The notes beneath the pieces are model-generated. The model worked only from the letters and a program-made list of their open reading frames with translations. It did no database searches and was not told the origin of the DNA. The position numbers and the translations under genes were made by a program. Below are positions 38,751 to 50,861 of a DNA stretch of 64,000 nt, piece after piece (the first letter of the stretch is position 1; each line of letters begins with the position of its first letter). Source of the stretch: Protula sp. h YS-2021 (taxonomy: Eukaryota > Annelida > Polychaeta > Sabellida > Serpulidae); contig OX457027.1 in NCBI GenBank assembly GCA_949752745.1, positions 90,665,720 through 90,729,719 of the forward strand, given 5' to 3'.

Positions 38751-38919
38751 TTTTTTTTTTATTGTTTTTTTTTGCCAGATTTTATTGTGTATCATGTGAC
38801 TATCATATAACTTATTCAAGTATACACTGTATGTACTTTTCAGACTAGAAAAACTTTATCCGGACACAACGCCTGTCGTAACATTTCCAGTTGTTCTGCT
38901 TCTTGGGGCGAAGGAATAA
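36951..38919 (+). CDS. Class I SAM-dependent methyltransferase, four exons, 5' end unresolved
   Basis: A host gene of the Methyltransf_11-like family. The modelled coding exons are: up to 37457 (open from 36951), 38020-38081, 38360-38491 and 38844-38919. Introns obey GT/AG, phases are 0, 2 and 2, and the reading stays open to a TAA at 38917-38919. Exon 1 has SAM-binding motif I, A-L-D-V-G-C-G-S-G-K, the acidic ribose-binding end of strand 2 (Y-G-I-D-I-N), and V-L-K-P-G-G-V. Later exons give T-F-P-L-Q-N-F, V-E-W-W-I-K-V-L and a C-terminus ending F-P-V-V-L-L-L-G-A-K-E, as in animal trans-aconitate-methyltransferase-like proteins. The substrate cannot be told. The first 25 codons of the open frame are hydrophobic and may be intron; the true start is probably in an upstream exon, with ccccag at 37014-37019 a candidate acceptor. 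Confidence 0.75.
37728..37809 (-). repeat. tRNA-derived SINE fragment in the methyltransferase intron
   Basis: On the minus strand the sequence begins ggggctcggtggccgagtgg and continues ttaaagacgcttggc, a tRNA-Ser/Leu-like A-box half, and ends in a G/C-rich run. The B box is degenerate. It lies in intron 1 of the methyltransferase model. Confidence 0.6.
38690..38770 (+). repeat. (TTA)n microsatellite
   Basis: About 60 bp of TTA units with few interruptions followed by a T run, inside the last methyltransferase intron. Confidence 0.9.
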
Positions 38920-41785
38920 AAGTGTAAGAAGACAATTTCAATAATGATAACTTCTGTCATTACTAAAATTTTAGAGCTCAAACGAATTTGATAATATTGA
39001 AGTTTAATTTATTACCTTTATTATATCAATAAATCTTTTGGTGAACCTTTGAGCATAAAAGTGTCATATATATACTGCTGCTATGAAAATGGATTTCTCC
39101 ATTGGTCATTGTTCTATATTGTTTTGATACTTCTGGCTATGCTTACCATCAAATGACAAGCAATTGATTTGCGTGGCGAAACTTAGCAGATATTGACTAA
39201 TCAAAATGAAACATTATTGACCAGGACAAAAATGCTTACCTTTTTGGCAATATTTTCGTAACAAAAATTATTGCATGTATCACTTGTATATTATGCTTAT
39301 TATTTCTTTGTTAAAGTAATATATCCCTCATTATTTTACAATGTAAATGCATCCTACAAAGTAAACCCTTAGAGGTTTTTACTTCCCCTTTTACTTGCAC
39401 AAAATTTGAGATGTCACCAGTTTAAACTTTAAACTCCTTCTTACGCCTACGTTTCTTGATTAATAACTTTATTAATTCCCTCCTATTATCAACATGTGAG
39501 ACACTGTAGTACATTTTATGCACACTTTTACTACCTCTTACCTATCAAACGGGAACCAACTGCGCATGATATCATGTGTCACCCTAGGTGATCAAACCAA
39601 GCGTAGAAAGTAGGGTAATTTTGAGATCAGAGGCTTCGAGTACCAGTTCCAATAAAAAAAGGGCATTGGTATTTAGTAGTCCGCGTTTCGTACAAAAAAG
39701 GGGATTGATTCAAAATTAGCTTTCGGCCTTTAGGGGTAGTTTTGAAAGTTATGGACACGCATGCCAAGCCGTTGGAATGTGAATGTGATTTTTTATGAAT
39801 CCTTTCATATGAATACATCTCACATCTCACATTTTCCTATTTGAAAACCTCCACAAAGCATTTGAGGCCCGAATTTATAGTCTTAAATGAGATGTCGTGT
39901 TTGAACTTTTGACAAAACTGCTCTTTTATGCTTATTCTTGATCAATATCAGATTCAAAATGTTGAGCTTTAAAATCAGGTTACACTTATAAATTTTATCA
40001 AGATTACCTACATTGCATAAAAGCTAAATGATTTCTTCATTTTTAGTGGCTTATCTGTGTGCTATCGAGCATGAAGGTGTTAGTTGGAGTGCTTACAAGG
40101 ATACGTCCAAGGTGTCTGATCAATTGTCGTGTTGGATGTTAGAACGTTTCACGTTTTGCTGGATTTACTGTTTTATATGTTCATGACAGCTTATGCAAAT
40201 TTGTTCAGTGACGTTTTGTGAAATTTCAATGTAATGTCAATCCGAGAAGCAACAATGATAATAAACGTATTTAAGCAATTAATCCGTCGGGAGTTTGTTG
40301 CTATATTGGCTTTGTTTGAGAAGAATACGTGATGGTGAACAACCCATTATGATGTCTGAAGAAACTTGACCTTTTCTTATTCCTTCTTTGACCAATGCGT
40401 TTGTTTGGTTATCTTATTGCGGTCTTTATTGATCCTGTTTTTATCATTCCACATTTGTAAGATATCAAGATGGCTATAAATGTTCTATTACAAATAATCA
40501 AAAGTTGTATAGGGGTTACTCAGCAACCCAAATGTTTAAGTTTGATCTACAAATTGTCAAAAACGCATATAAATAGTCTCATTTCTTTTAAATATATCTA
40601 CTTTTAAAAAATCAGCCCTTTTCTTCGCTGATTAACAAATTAAAAGTGTTAGTAACTGGCAGGTTAACTGCCTCAAGGAACAGATATTTCTTCATATTTA
40701 CTAACCATCTGTTACATACTTATAAATTTCCTTTCATAAATAACTTCAGCAGTGGGCATTATGGACGATATATGCCCCTTTCGTCGAACAATTGATCACC
40801 AACACTTAAATATATTTTGCCTTCTTCATTGTGCATATTTTGTTGTGTGTTTGTGCTTGGTAAACTTTGACAAATTCTAATTTGCTTTGTTGCGACAATA
40901 AGACAGTTACATGAATGAAGGAAAGCATATGTTACTTTGGAAAATATATCTATTGCTTCAGCTAATAAGCTAAGCTGTTACATCATTATAAAAGAACAAA
41001 TATGCGAAAGGTACATTTCTAATATATAAAGATCATACCCATATGTACACTGAAAATCTGCAGTCCCCATTTTTACTGGCTATATTATCAAATACTTTTT
41101 GCAAATCAAAACGCTATGTTTGTAATGGATTTAGTGCAGTGTATACTTGGGTATAATAGCGTACTTTTATCAGTAATTATTCTATTTATTGCTGACAGTG
41201 TTTCTGCCAGTGGTATCTATAATACTGTTTCTAATATCATTTTGTAGTTAAATAGCAAATTGAACATTTACTTACTACTGACTAATTGAATATGTTTTAT
41301 CAGGCTCCAGAAATTAAAAATTGTCCCCTGACACACTTTTATTCGCTACACGGCGTGATGCTTTAAACACTGACTTTTCAATGAAATTGCAACTCATTAT
41401 TTATATGTTACTGTAAGATTTGCTGTAAGTATGTAGCAACTTTTAGCATGTGCTGCTTAATGTAAAAGTGAAGCTGATTTTAAACAGAATTTTATCAGTG
41501 CTTAGCATTTGCAATTTTAGGTCAGGGCAGATGCAATAAATTTTCTTAAAAGTGGAAAACAGTAATCTCAACCTGTCATCTACGTCACTACTCTACTTCT
41601 GCTACTACTCCTCCTTTTTTCAATCCGGTCAGCTGCCACCCCTTGTCATCTGGTAGGGTTATCAACAGATCTCACATTTTTAATGCGTTTTATAAAATAA
41701 AAATATGTAACAATTAGGAATTGGCAATATGAAATGAACTCTAGCTGTATTTATTGTAGGTGAATGGCAGAAATATTAGAAATGA
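38920..41785. other. Intergenic DNA downstream of the methyltransferase
   Basis: AT-rich. An AATAAA at about 39028 could end the methyltransferase transcript. No further gene is supported. Confidence 0.4.
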
Positions 41786-43477
41786 CTTTTTTAATTTCGA
41801 AAAAATCTGCTTGTGACTACAAAGTCATCACCACGGGTTTTCCAATGTGTTAAACATTGCTTATCGCAATCCATAACAGAAATTTTGCGGCACGTTACTG
41901 CGAAGTAAATTTTGATTCCAAATGTTACTATGCTTATAATGTGTTGTCAACCAACGGACCAATTAGCGTCGGTGCAGTTCTAGTCATGTGGTCGAACCAT
42001 ACGCAACCTATCGCGATCCGACAAGTAGGAGTTTTTCTCCGTCTACATTTTTTGAATTGTGGCGGACCAACTCAAGCTTAACTGCAACATTTATGTTGGA
42101 TAGTATTTTTATTATACTGGAAATTTCATCTTGATTCACTTGCAGATTAAAGTTTGCTGACTTTGCTGAGTCCTACACGTGTTAGTTCTGAGTTTTGTTA
42201 AGCCGGCCATCAAGAACGTGAGTATGGGTTGCAAGTAGTTTACAGTGAGGTGATTTTGAGCGATTTTCTCAGATTTCTCTGAGGTTTCCCTCATTATCAG
42301 CAAACAATTTGCAACAAATCGGCTCTACAAAGAGGAAAGTTTCAACTTTCCACCTTTCTTTCTGCCAGCAACAGGGTCATTGGACACGCAGTTGAACCCA
42401 TGTCCTCCACTTCATCGACACTGCGGCGATTTTCCTTTTAAAGTTACAACCAGTATCTCCTTCTATGCCAGTTACGAAAACGCTGATGTGTTGCGACGAC
42501 TTGCCATAATCTGGAGTGGTAGAGCCACTCATTTCTACCTTTTGTAGGCGTCGTCCACGTGGTTGTCACAGCGGCGGCGTACTTGCGACGAGCACGCCAG
42601 CTCGACCCTGTGTCAAGGTCACTGCACCAACACGCTGTAAATATTGAGGCTTCCTTCCAGCTTTACCGCGAGTGTAAAGCTTAGTAACGGTTTGTATACA
42701 TGGCTTCATAAATGCACATAATTCTGTCATCGACACAAGTAAGATCACGTGATCGAATATGTGTCGATGTCGTGACAGCAGCCTTATGACAGTGTTGTTG
42801 TTTTTATAGTAGCTATCAAGGCTTGAACAGAACATTATCAGGTGTTCGCTCACAACATTATGTCACACTCATGTCTATGTTTGTTTGTCATGACATGTGG
42901 CCATGACAGGGCGCTGAAAGTCGCTACTGTCTTGGTTGCGTACGCGACGATTCGTCACGGTCACAACCCGTACCAGTGATGGATCCATCATGTGATAGGT
43001 CGCTGCAATCATTTGTTGCGTACACAGCGAGTCATCACTGTGACGACCCACGGCAGTGAAGAGTTGATCCTGTGACGGGTCGCTGCTGTCACGGATTGCG
43101 TACGCAACGAGTGGTCATTCACTTACCAAGAGTCTCAGTCACGTGTTAACGCTATTGTATCGACTTTTATCAATCATTTGAAGGTAACATGAAGTGTTAT
43201 GTTTTATTTAATAACTTATACATAAACAACAGTTGTACCTTCTCAATTGTGTAGCTTTCTTTCTGTTGTAGACCCATAGTCAGTCCCGGATTTGTGTGCG
43301 AACATCAAACGGGAGGCTGATACCCACACCAGGGGCACGGTATGTCTTCGCGTTGCTTCTTACAGTCGTGCAAACTCGTCAGTTGCTGCGATCAGTTTGC
43401 ACATTTGGAGGACTTCTTGTGTTGTTACAACAATGGGAGACAGCTCGAGTTGCAAACTTTCCAAAAGTGAGCAATAA

Positions 43478-45005
43478 TTGGCCTTGCAGCAAACTTTATC
43501 ACCGACGGCTATAAATACGATGGATAAGTCGGACACAGATGTGTCACTTAAGCCAAAGAAACTTAGACTCAAGACGTTGTCAATGGTCTTATCCGATCTT
43601 GCGTTAACATCACCCGAAGTCTACTTAGTTGACCCGTATCAAGTATATGCTACATCGGCCATTGTGAGCTCCACCCCTACCATACAGGCACCATCCACCC
43701 ATACTCAACGACTTAACTATGGAGACAAATAAACTTGTTCAAGATGTAACTATACCGGAGCTATCTATTGCAGGGGAAACGGACGTCAGTATAGAGACAG
43801 CGATGCAACAAGTTTTCTCAGAGACTCTTCCTCTTCGAGCGCAGGAACTATCTCCATTGACAGAATTTGTCCTTAGCCTGAATTTACAACCGGACACTTT
43901 AAGATATGTGTCAGACAAAGAGCTTAAAGTATTAAGCGGCCTCGCGTCAAATCAGTTTCTGTGGCTTCGGCGACGTCTCAACACCGTTCCCACGCCAACG
44001 ATCACTAAAGAGCCCTCTTTACCTAATGAGACGCAGCCACCTGTCTTCCGCCCATGGCCTCTATACAGGCGTTTACGTTCAGTAAGCAACAGTCAGAACA
44101 GGATTCAATGTAGTTTCGTCATCATCGTCTTCTTCCACCCTCGCCGCCGGTCATGACTTCGGTGTCGCATCCTCTGTCGCTTACTGTCCCACGAGGATCA
44201 GTGTCGGCTTTATCACACTCAGGGTTATATCACGCTTCACCTCGAGTCATGACGCAAGACCGTTAAGTACTGTGCATACTTCCAACCGCCCGGCGTCGAA
44301 AACATAGAAGATGAGTGGGCAGAAGCTTCTACTGTGGACTTGACTTTGACTGACTTTCCTTTTTGGGATGTTATACCAGACAATTCATCGGCCTCTCTCA
44401 CTACGTCGAAACTACAAGTCAGCATACCTTCATTTTGATTCGCAACCCAGTCGTAACTGCCACCGAGAGAAGATTTTCTGGGGCTATCAGGCGAGGATGG
44501 AAGAACTTCAGTCGTTACAATGGTTGCGTCTGCTCCCGTCAACATTGCTTCATGTTAAAACATATACCTACCAAACAAACGACGGGGTATTACAGACGCC
44601 ACCGTTAGTCTATCCTCGCAACATGGCTATCTAATACTAATCAGATTCCAGCGTGCCATTGGCAGAGCTTGATTTCAGATTCCTGGAAGGACTTACTCAT
44701 AAGGGTCCGCGCACGCTCTCTATTCAAGCGCTGATAAAATTTGTAGAACTCGAAACAAATGCGTTGTTTGATTGTGTGTTCGACTCGATGGTTGCATGTT
44801 CTTCTGATCTACTCAAGCTTAATGCCTACGTACTCATCTCGCTAGTAGTGCGGCGCCGTGATCAAGCGTTGCCGACTCCTACGCTCGCAAACAGATGGGC
44901 AGTCCTAACTCTTCCCTCCCGAAATGTTGAAGGGTGTCATTGAGGCAGCTAGGGTGAAGTCGCAGGACGCGTTGATGCGCAAGGCATTGATGTCTAGGTA
45001 ACTGC
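43478..45005 (+). pseudogene. DIRS gag-like ORF, outer element, decayed
   Basis: Frame pieces at 43478-43732, 43719-44156, about 44270-44640 and 44653-45000 read in order as one gag-like protein. The segment with P-P-G-V-E then a D-N-S-S-A box (about 44290-44430) matches the equivalent part of the inner element at 50020-50190. The C-terminal stretch P-E-M-L-K-G-V-I-E-A-A-R followed by S-Q-D-A-L-M-R-K-A-L-M-S is typical of DIRS gag, just before the RT. Several frameshifts disable it. Confidence 0.65.
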
Positions 45006-45009
45006 AGTC

Positions 45010-46923
45010 GATAGTTCTAAGCTAACGCGAAAGAAGAGATCGGGTCCATCGTCAGTGTCTACTCCACAGGTGAGGAAGTCTAAGGTAGACACTAAAAAAC
45101 AAGCTGTCCCTCCAAAGCAGAGGTGGCAACTAGTTAAATTATCTGATTGAGATCGCAGAGATTGAGATTCTCCAGATGCTTTAAATATTTCGGAAGAAAT
45201 GGTTTTTCCATCCCTCAAATCCAGCAAACGCTAAAGAATTTTTGGCAGACGTTAGGAGCTCCCAAACACATAGTCCGCTGCTTGCATTGGAGGTACCGTT
45301 TACGGTTTGTGAGAGACAGGTCGGTCATCAAATTCTTTCGCCACTAACCAAGCTTCCTAACCCTTCATTAGTCACTTCCTGCGAGCACCAGCCAGAAAAG
45401 CAACTGGCGTTACACACTAAGATTCAAGAACTGATAGACAACAAAGCCAAAGAAAAGAGTCTTCCTGTTCCGAAAAAGTCGGTTGATGCATTTCTATAGA
45501 CTTGTCAAATCTAAATCAGTTTATGCATATCAAATCATTCAAGATTGACACTCCACAATTAATCAAATCTACGCTAAACCAGGGCATATTCGCCATTTTA
45601 GTGGATCAGCCAGACGCATATCTTTACATTCCCATGCACTATACTAACCGTTGTCTATTCTTCAGGATAGAGGACAAAACTATTGGTTTCTTGCCCTACC
45701 GTTTGGTTTGTAGACAGCACTGTTTGTGTTCACTCAGGTAATGAAGAGTCAAACGCTGGGGTCGTCGCGTAGGTTTCCTCATTTTCCAATATCTCGACGA
45801 CTGGTTGTTAGTGAACAGAGACAGGCAGTTCCCTCTCTCTTAGTTGGTCCACGCTGTTCAAACAGTGCAATTTCATTGTTTGTTGGTCAATTACAAAAAG
45901 TCTGAGTTGGTGCCGGTTCGACTGATAGAGGTTTTGGGTGGCCTCTTAGATTTTGTGAGGGCCAGAGCGTTTCCCACTAAAAATCGTATTCAAAAACTGT
46001 CAGCTCTAATTGTACGATTCGTATCCTCTCCTAAGCCTCGAGTCTTCCTATCAGAGTCGCTTCTCGGGTTGTTGGTAGCCACAGAGAAGACGGTCAAATT
46101 AGTCAGGTGCCATTTTTGCGAGTTTCATCGTGTGGTTTTGAAGGAGTTCCGTCGTGTCAGGTCGAGGGATCATCGACTCCGGCTCTGGGGAATCTCGACT
46201 GGTGGTCGTGTCAGTTCAGTATCCTGAAAAGTGTACCTTTCTCCCATCTCCATCAACGAGGGTCCAGACCGACTCGTCTTGCAGCGGCTGGGGCTTCTTT
46301 TTCCAAGGGCACACTAGAACGGGGCAAACGGTCAGATCACGACCGCAATCTGCATATCAGTGTGTTGGAAATAAAGGCAGTATTCCTTGCTTGTCAACTT
46401 CTCTCGAGGTTCAGTTTCTGGTGGACAATCAGAAAGTGGTCTCTTATTTGTCGAAGCAGTCTTGTTGTCTCTTCTCACTAAGCAGGTCCTCTTGTATATT
46501 TGCGACAGTGGTTTTGTCATTCATGCGTCACACATTGCAGGCAGTCTGAACATTTTAGCCGCGGTAGCTTCCAGAATGGGCGAGATCATCAGACAGAATG
46601 GGCTTTAACGGATCATAAGTTTTAATTGTGGGCCACCCAAGGTCGATGTCTTCACCATCGCCTCAATCATCGTCTTCCACTGTACATTTCGCCGTGTCCG
46701 GACTTATCAGCAGCAGCAATCGATGCCTTACTTTGCCATTTGGCTTCCAGTGGTGCTGTTTGCGTTTCTACCGTCCTCTCAAGTGTTGAAAGTGCTTATG
46801 AAAATTTGGCACGAAGAAACTAAGCTGCCTGTTGCTTCTAGCTCTCGATCTTCCCGAGTAGTCTGGTTTCCTTTGTTAATGCGGTTACCGTGCGTCAAGA
46901 GTCTTACAATTCCCCTGCAGTAG
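45010..46923 (+). pseudogene. DIRS reverse transcriptase and RNase H, outer element, decayed
   Basis: The RT starts near 45190 with F-W-Q-T-L-G-A-P-K-H-I-V, then V-P-K-K, L-N-Q-F-M-H-I-K-S-F-K and D-A-Y-L-Y-I-P-M-H (motif A region). The Y-L-D-D catalytic box appears near 45792 in another frame. RNase H follows at about 46265-46600 with T-D-S-S-C-S-G-W-G, V-L-E-I-K-A-V, V-D-N-Q-K-V-V-S-Y-L-S-K-Q and H-I-A-G-S-L-N-I-L-A. A post-RNase-H tail with L-P-L-Y-I-S-P-C-P-D and W-F-P-L-L-M-R-L ends near 46923. At least five frame changes are needed, so it is dead. No recombinase follows; the inner element begins about 170 bases later. Confidence 0.8.
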
Positions 46924-47939
46924 GGCAGTCCGCCTCAACCCCATTTGGATTATTATCACCCAAATCCATAATTTTTCAGATGAAACTATGATGCATGATT
47001 TTTTCTTCATGAAAACCAAGAGCTTCTCAGAGGGTAATTAAGAGAATATACAGGGTCTATAAAGACTCCACAAATAAATTTTACTTGTCGCATTTTTTAA
47101 TTTCGAAAAAATCGGCTTATAGTCTACGAAGCCATCACTATGGATTTTTCCAATGTGCTAAACATTAGTTATTGCGATCCATAATAATAAAAAATTCTGT
47201 GGAACACAAAGCACCACATGGGTACTCTTAACAGGTGCCCTGCTGCTATGTTTACAATGCCTGTCAATCAACCGATCAATCAGCGTCGGTGCAGTTCCTG
47301 TCATGTGATCGAACCATTCCCAAATTATCGCGATCTGAATAACAGGAGATTTTTCTCCGGCTCAAAATCAAGGTACATGCATACTTTTTGGATATTATTT
47401 ATCTTGGATTTTATCTCTACGTATACTGCAAGTGTTTTCTTGCTGTGTGTACGTTTTTACCGGTTTTTCTGACTTTGCTGATTCGTACACGTGGTAGTTC
47501 TGGGTTTTTTTCAGACCGACTTTTGTTCGGACTAAATGCTTCCCTGCCATCAGAATGTAGTGTAGGTTATGTGTTATAGACAGTGAAACGGTTGCTGGGC
47601 GATTTTCTCAGTTGCTATTTAGAGGGTTTCCCTCATTGTCGGCAAAACAGCTTGCACTGAACTGCCTCTGCAAACTAGAACGTTTCAACTTCTCATCGTC
47701 CTTCTTCCCTTCTGCCAACAACAGGGTATTGTACGGTGGTCGGATACGCAATTATCACAGGTTTCGGAAGTCTTTTCTTCCCCTGCCTGATGCTGCGGCG
47801 ACTCTATTTGGGGGAGCTGCATACACTATCTCTTTCTGTTGATAGACACGCCAACATTTATTGTTGTGACGCTTTATCACGGTATGGAGTGGTGTAGCTA
47901 CTTCTATCCACATATGACTCAGTGAAGAATCGATTATGT

Positions 47940-49190
47940 TGTTGTCACAGCGACGTTGTACCTGTAGCGGGTACGACAACTGTGACGGGTGGTTGCAACA
48001 CGAACACGGTGATAACATTGATCACATGCCATGGTATGGGGTCTGTATGGGGTTGTTTCCCCTTGCAGTCTGCTGCACCGTGTTGGTTATGACCCATGGC
48101 AGTGCCGGGTGCAACACAGGACGGTGTTTGTGGCGACTTGTCGTTGTTTGCCAGTCGTGTCTGCAGCGACTCCCTGTGATCACGGATCGTGTTTGCCACG
48201 ACTCGCTGTGTTCACGAGTCGTGTTTGCGACGACTTGCCGTGCTCAGGGGTCGGCTGTGATCACGATTGGTGATTGCGGCGACTTGCTGTGATCACGGGT
48301 CGCGTTTGACACTACTCGTTGTGTTCACGGGTCGTGTTTCCAGCGACTCGCTGTGCTCATGGGTCGTGTTTGTGGCGTCTCGTTGATGTCACGAGTCGTG
48401 TTCACAGCAACTCGCTATTGCTTCGACTTGTTGTTGCAACATAGTGTCACGGGTCGTGTTTGTGACGGCTTGCTGTTGCAGCGGGTGGTATGTATTTCGA
48501 GTCGTGTTTGTCATAATACGTGACTTTCACGACTTGACACAAGGCCTGATCGTATCAGTTGCTATACGTGACTGTCACGCGTTGACACAATGCTGTGCAA
48601 TGCTTGTCATGAGATGTGACTGTCACCGGTTGACACAAAACCGGGTCGTGTGTCACGATACGTGAATGGTACGATACGTGACTGGTACAATAAGTGATTT
48701 TCACGATAGTGATTTGCAAGACACGTAATTGGCACGATATGTGATTTGCAGGATACGTGACTGGCACGATATGTGATTTGCACGATACGTAACTGGCACG
48801 ATAGGTGACTGTCACGAGTTGGCACAAGGTCGGCTCGTGTCTGGTACGACCCGTGATTGTGCCGGGTCGTCGCTTAGACGGTCGTGACAACAGTGAAGGC
48901 CGGGTCGTGTGTGTCACGATACGTGAATGGTACAATACGCGACTAGCGCAATACTTGACTGGCCGAAGTGCCTTGTACAATACGTGACTTGTACGATCCG
49001 TGACGTACGATACGTGATTTGCACAATACTGGTTTGCACGATACTTGACTGGGACGATATGTGACTGTTGGCACAAGGCCGGGTGGTGTCTGATACGACC
49101 CGTGATTGCTGCCGGGTCGTCGCTGGGACGGACGTAACGGTTACGACCCGTGTTTGCGACAGGATGCTGCGGTGCCGGCTCGTATATGCA
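47940..49190 (+). repeat. Minisatellite arrays inside the inner DIRS element
   Basis: From about 48150 to 48480 a unit of about 32 bp (cacgggtcgtgtttgcgacg then actcgctgtgtt) repeats. From 48656 to 48820 a 16-bp unit (gatacgtgactggcac) repeats about ten times, and variants continue to about 49070. The units hold the palindromic core cacgatacgtg. A shorter related block lies in the outer element at about 42890-43120, in the equivalent position upstream of gag. Confidence 0.8.
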
Positions 49191-49454
49191 ACGACGCGAT
49201 CACGTGATACTTGCTGCGCTGAGAAGTATCGACAATGAGGTCGCATAATGCATCTTTGCTTTATTTTCAAAGCAGTTTTGATGATATTACACGCACTGTT
49301 TTCGTCTTTTATCATTAATATAACATGTTTTTTGTATTATCGTCAGTGATAATATCATACCTATAGGGCTTGTTGCTGGTGGATACAGCCTTGCACGTTA
49401 GATAACTGCTGCGACCATTGTGCGTATCTCGATTTTTCAATTTTTTCACTCCTC

Positions 49455-50340
49455 TTGCATCAGCAGCAGACTGCCAGAGTTCGGCCACGTAGCAAGCGGT
49501 CTAAGGTTGACAAGTCTTCTGCCTCTATACATACAAATTTTCCTATGACATTGTCGACCATGAACAAATCAGAGGTTGAAGGAGATGAATCAGGACAACC
49601 CAGGAAATTTAAAGTCAGGTCTCGGTCGCATACTTTTGTGTCTACGTCGGGAATTTACTTCATCGATTCGCAACAAGTCGGTGTGACATCTTCTATGGGA
49701 ACTCGTATACACAGCCAATGACGGGCGATATACGTCGTGTCCTGAAATATTCTATTTATGCATCCTCTTCATCTTCATCATCAGACAATTCATCATCAGA
49801 GGAACCAGTGATTGCCAGTGATAAAGAACACATTCGAAGTCTTGTCACAGATTCTGTCGCAACTAACTTACCGTTGTCACTCGTCGCAACTACGGCCTCG
49901 CACCCTGCTCTTGTGATTACTCAGGCTGTTCCTTCAACGATGTCTCGTTCTGGGCTATACCATGGCTCGCTACTTGTCATGACGCCGGAGGACTACAAAC
50001 CCTTGTGGCCTATACGCTCCCCAATCCTCCGGGTGTGGAGGTTTCACCAGATGAATTGGAGGAGGCTTCGGCAGCATGTGTTTCTGCAAAGGACTTCCAC
50101 TTTAAAGATATTATCAAGTTTATTGTCGATAACTCGTCTGCCTTGATAAGGACGTCAAAACCACAGGTTAGCCGGCCGTCCTTTTTCTTTGCGGCGCAGT
50201 CACAACCGCAACGGGGTGAAGATTTCATGGATTTATCCACGGCCACTGTGTTTCTAATGTATTTCAAGCCAGGATGGCTCTCAACACTGGTATCAACCGG
50301 AGTTGATACCAGCTCATAGATTAGAGTTGTTCGGAGAATT
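49455..50340 (+). pseudogene. DIRS gag-like ORF, inner element, decayed
   Basis: Frames at 49455-49721, 49718-50146 and 50005-50319 give a serine-rich segment, then P-P-G-V-E-V-S-P-D-E-L-E-E-A-S and I-V-D-N-S-S-A-L-I-R-T-S-K-P-Q, matching the gag of the outer element. Frameshifted. The C-terminal gag half and the whole RT are missing, because sequence resumes in RNase H by about 50500. Confidence 0.6.
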
Positions 50341-50434
50341 GTTGGATTTTTCGGGACCCGGGGAAGGCATTGCGTATAGGTAAGTTGTCGGATCATCAGG
50401 TTCGGCTTTCCCTGTTAGCTTTCACGAATCTAGA

Positions 50435-50861
50435 GTGATGGTCGTGTTAACTCAGTCTGTCGCACGGTGTTCCATTCTCTCTTCAAACCCCGTCCAACCA
50501 GGTACAGACCGATGCTTCTTGCAGCGGTTGGGGCTTTTTTCAGGGACGCATGTTCAGGGGTCAATTGGCAGCCCACGAACAATGCCGGCATATCAACGTG
50601 TTAGAAATGAAGACGGTTTTAATTGCTTGTCAAACTCTGACCAAATGTCTCACGGGTCACGTGGCTCAGTTTTTGATACACAATCAGACAGCGGTATCTT
50701 ATTTGTCCAAGCAGGGAGGCACTCGCTCACCGCCGTCGTCTAGGCTCACCAAACACGTTCTACCGCATGTTCGCGATCCTGATTTTCTCCTTCAGTCGTC
50801 ACACATTGCAGGCAGTCTGAATGTGCTGGCCGATTTAGCTTTTCAGATGCGCGACAGCTGA
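50435..50861 (+). pseudogene. DIRS RNase H fragment, inner element
   Basis: T-D-A-S-C-S-G-W-G (about 50507) and then H-I-N-V-L-E-M-K-T-V, S-Y-L-S-K-Q-G-G-T-R-S-P and H-I-A-G-S-L-N-V-L-A-D-L-A are read across two frames. This is the same domain as at 46265-46600 but with fewer mutations. The RT that should precede it is deleted. Confidence 0.75.
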
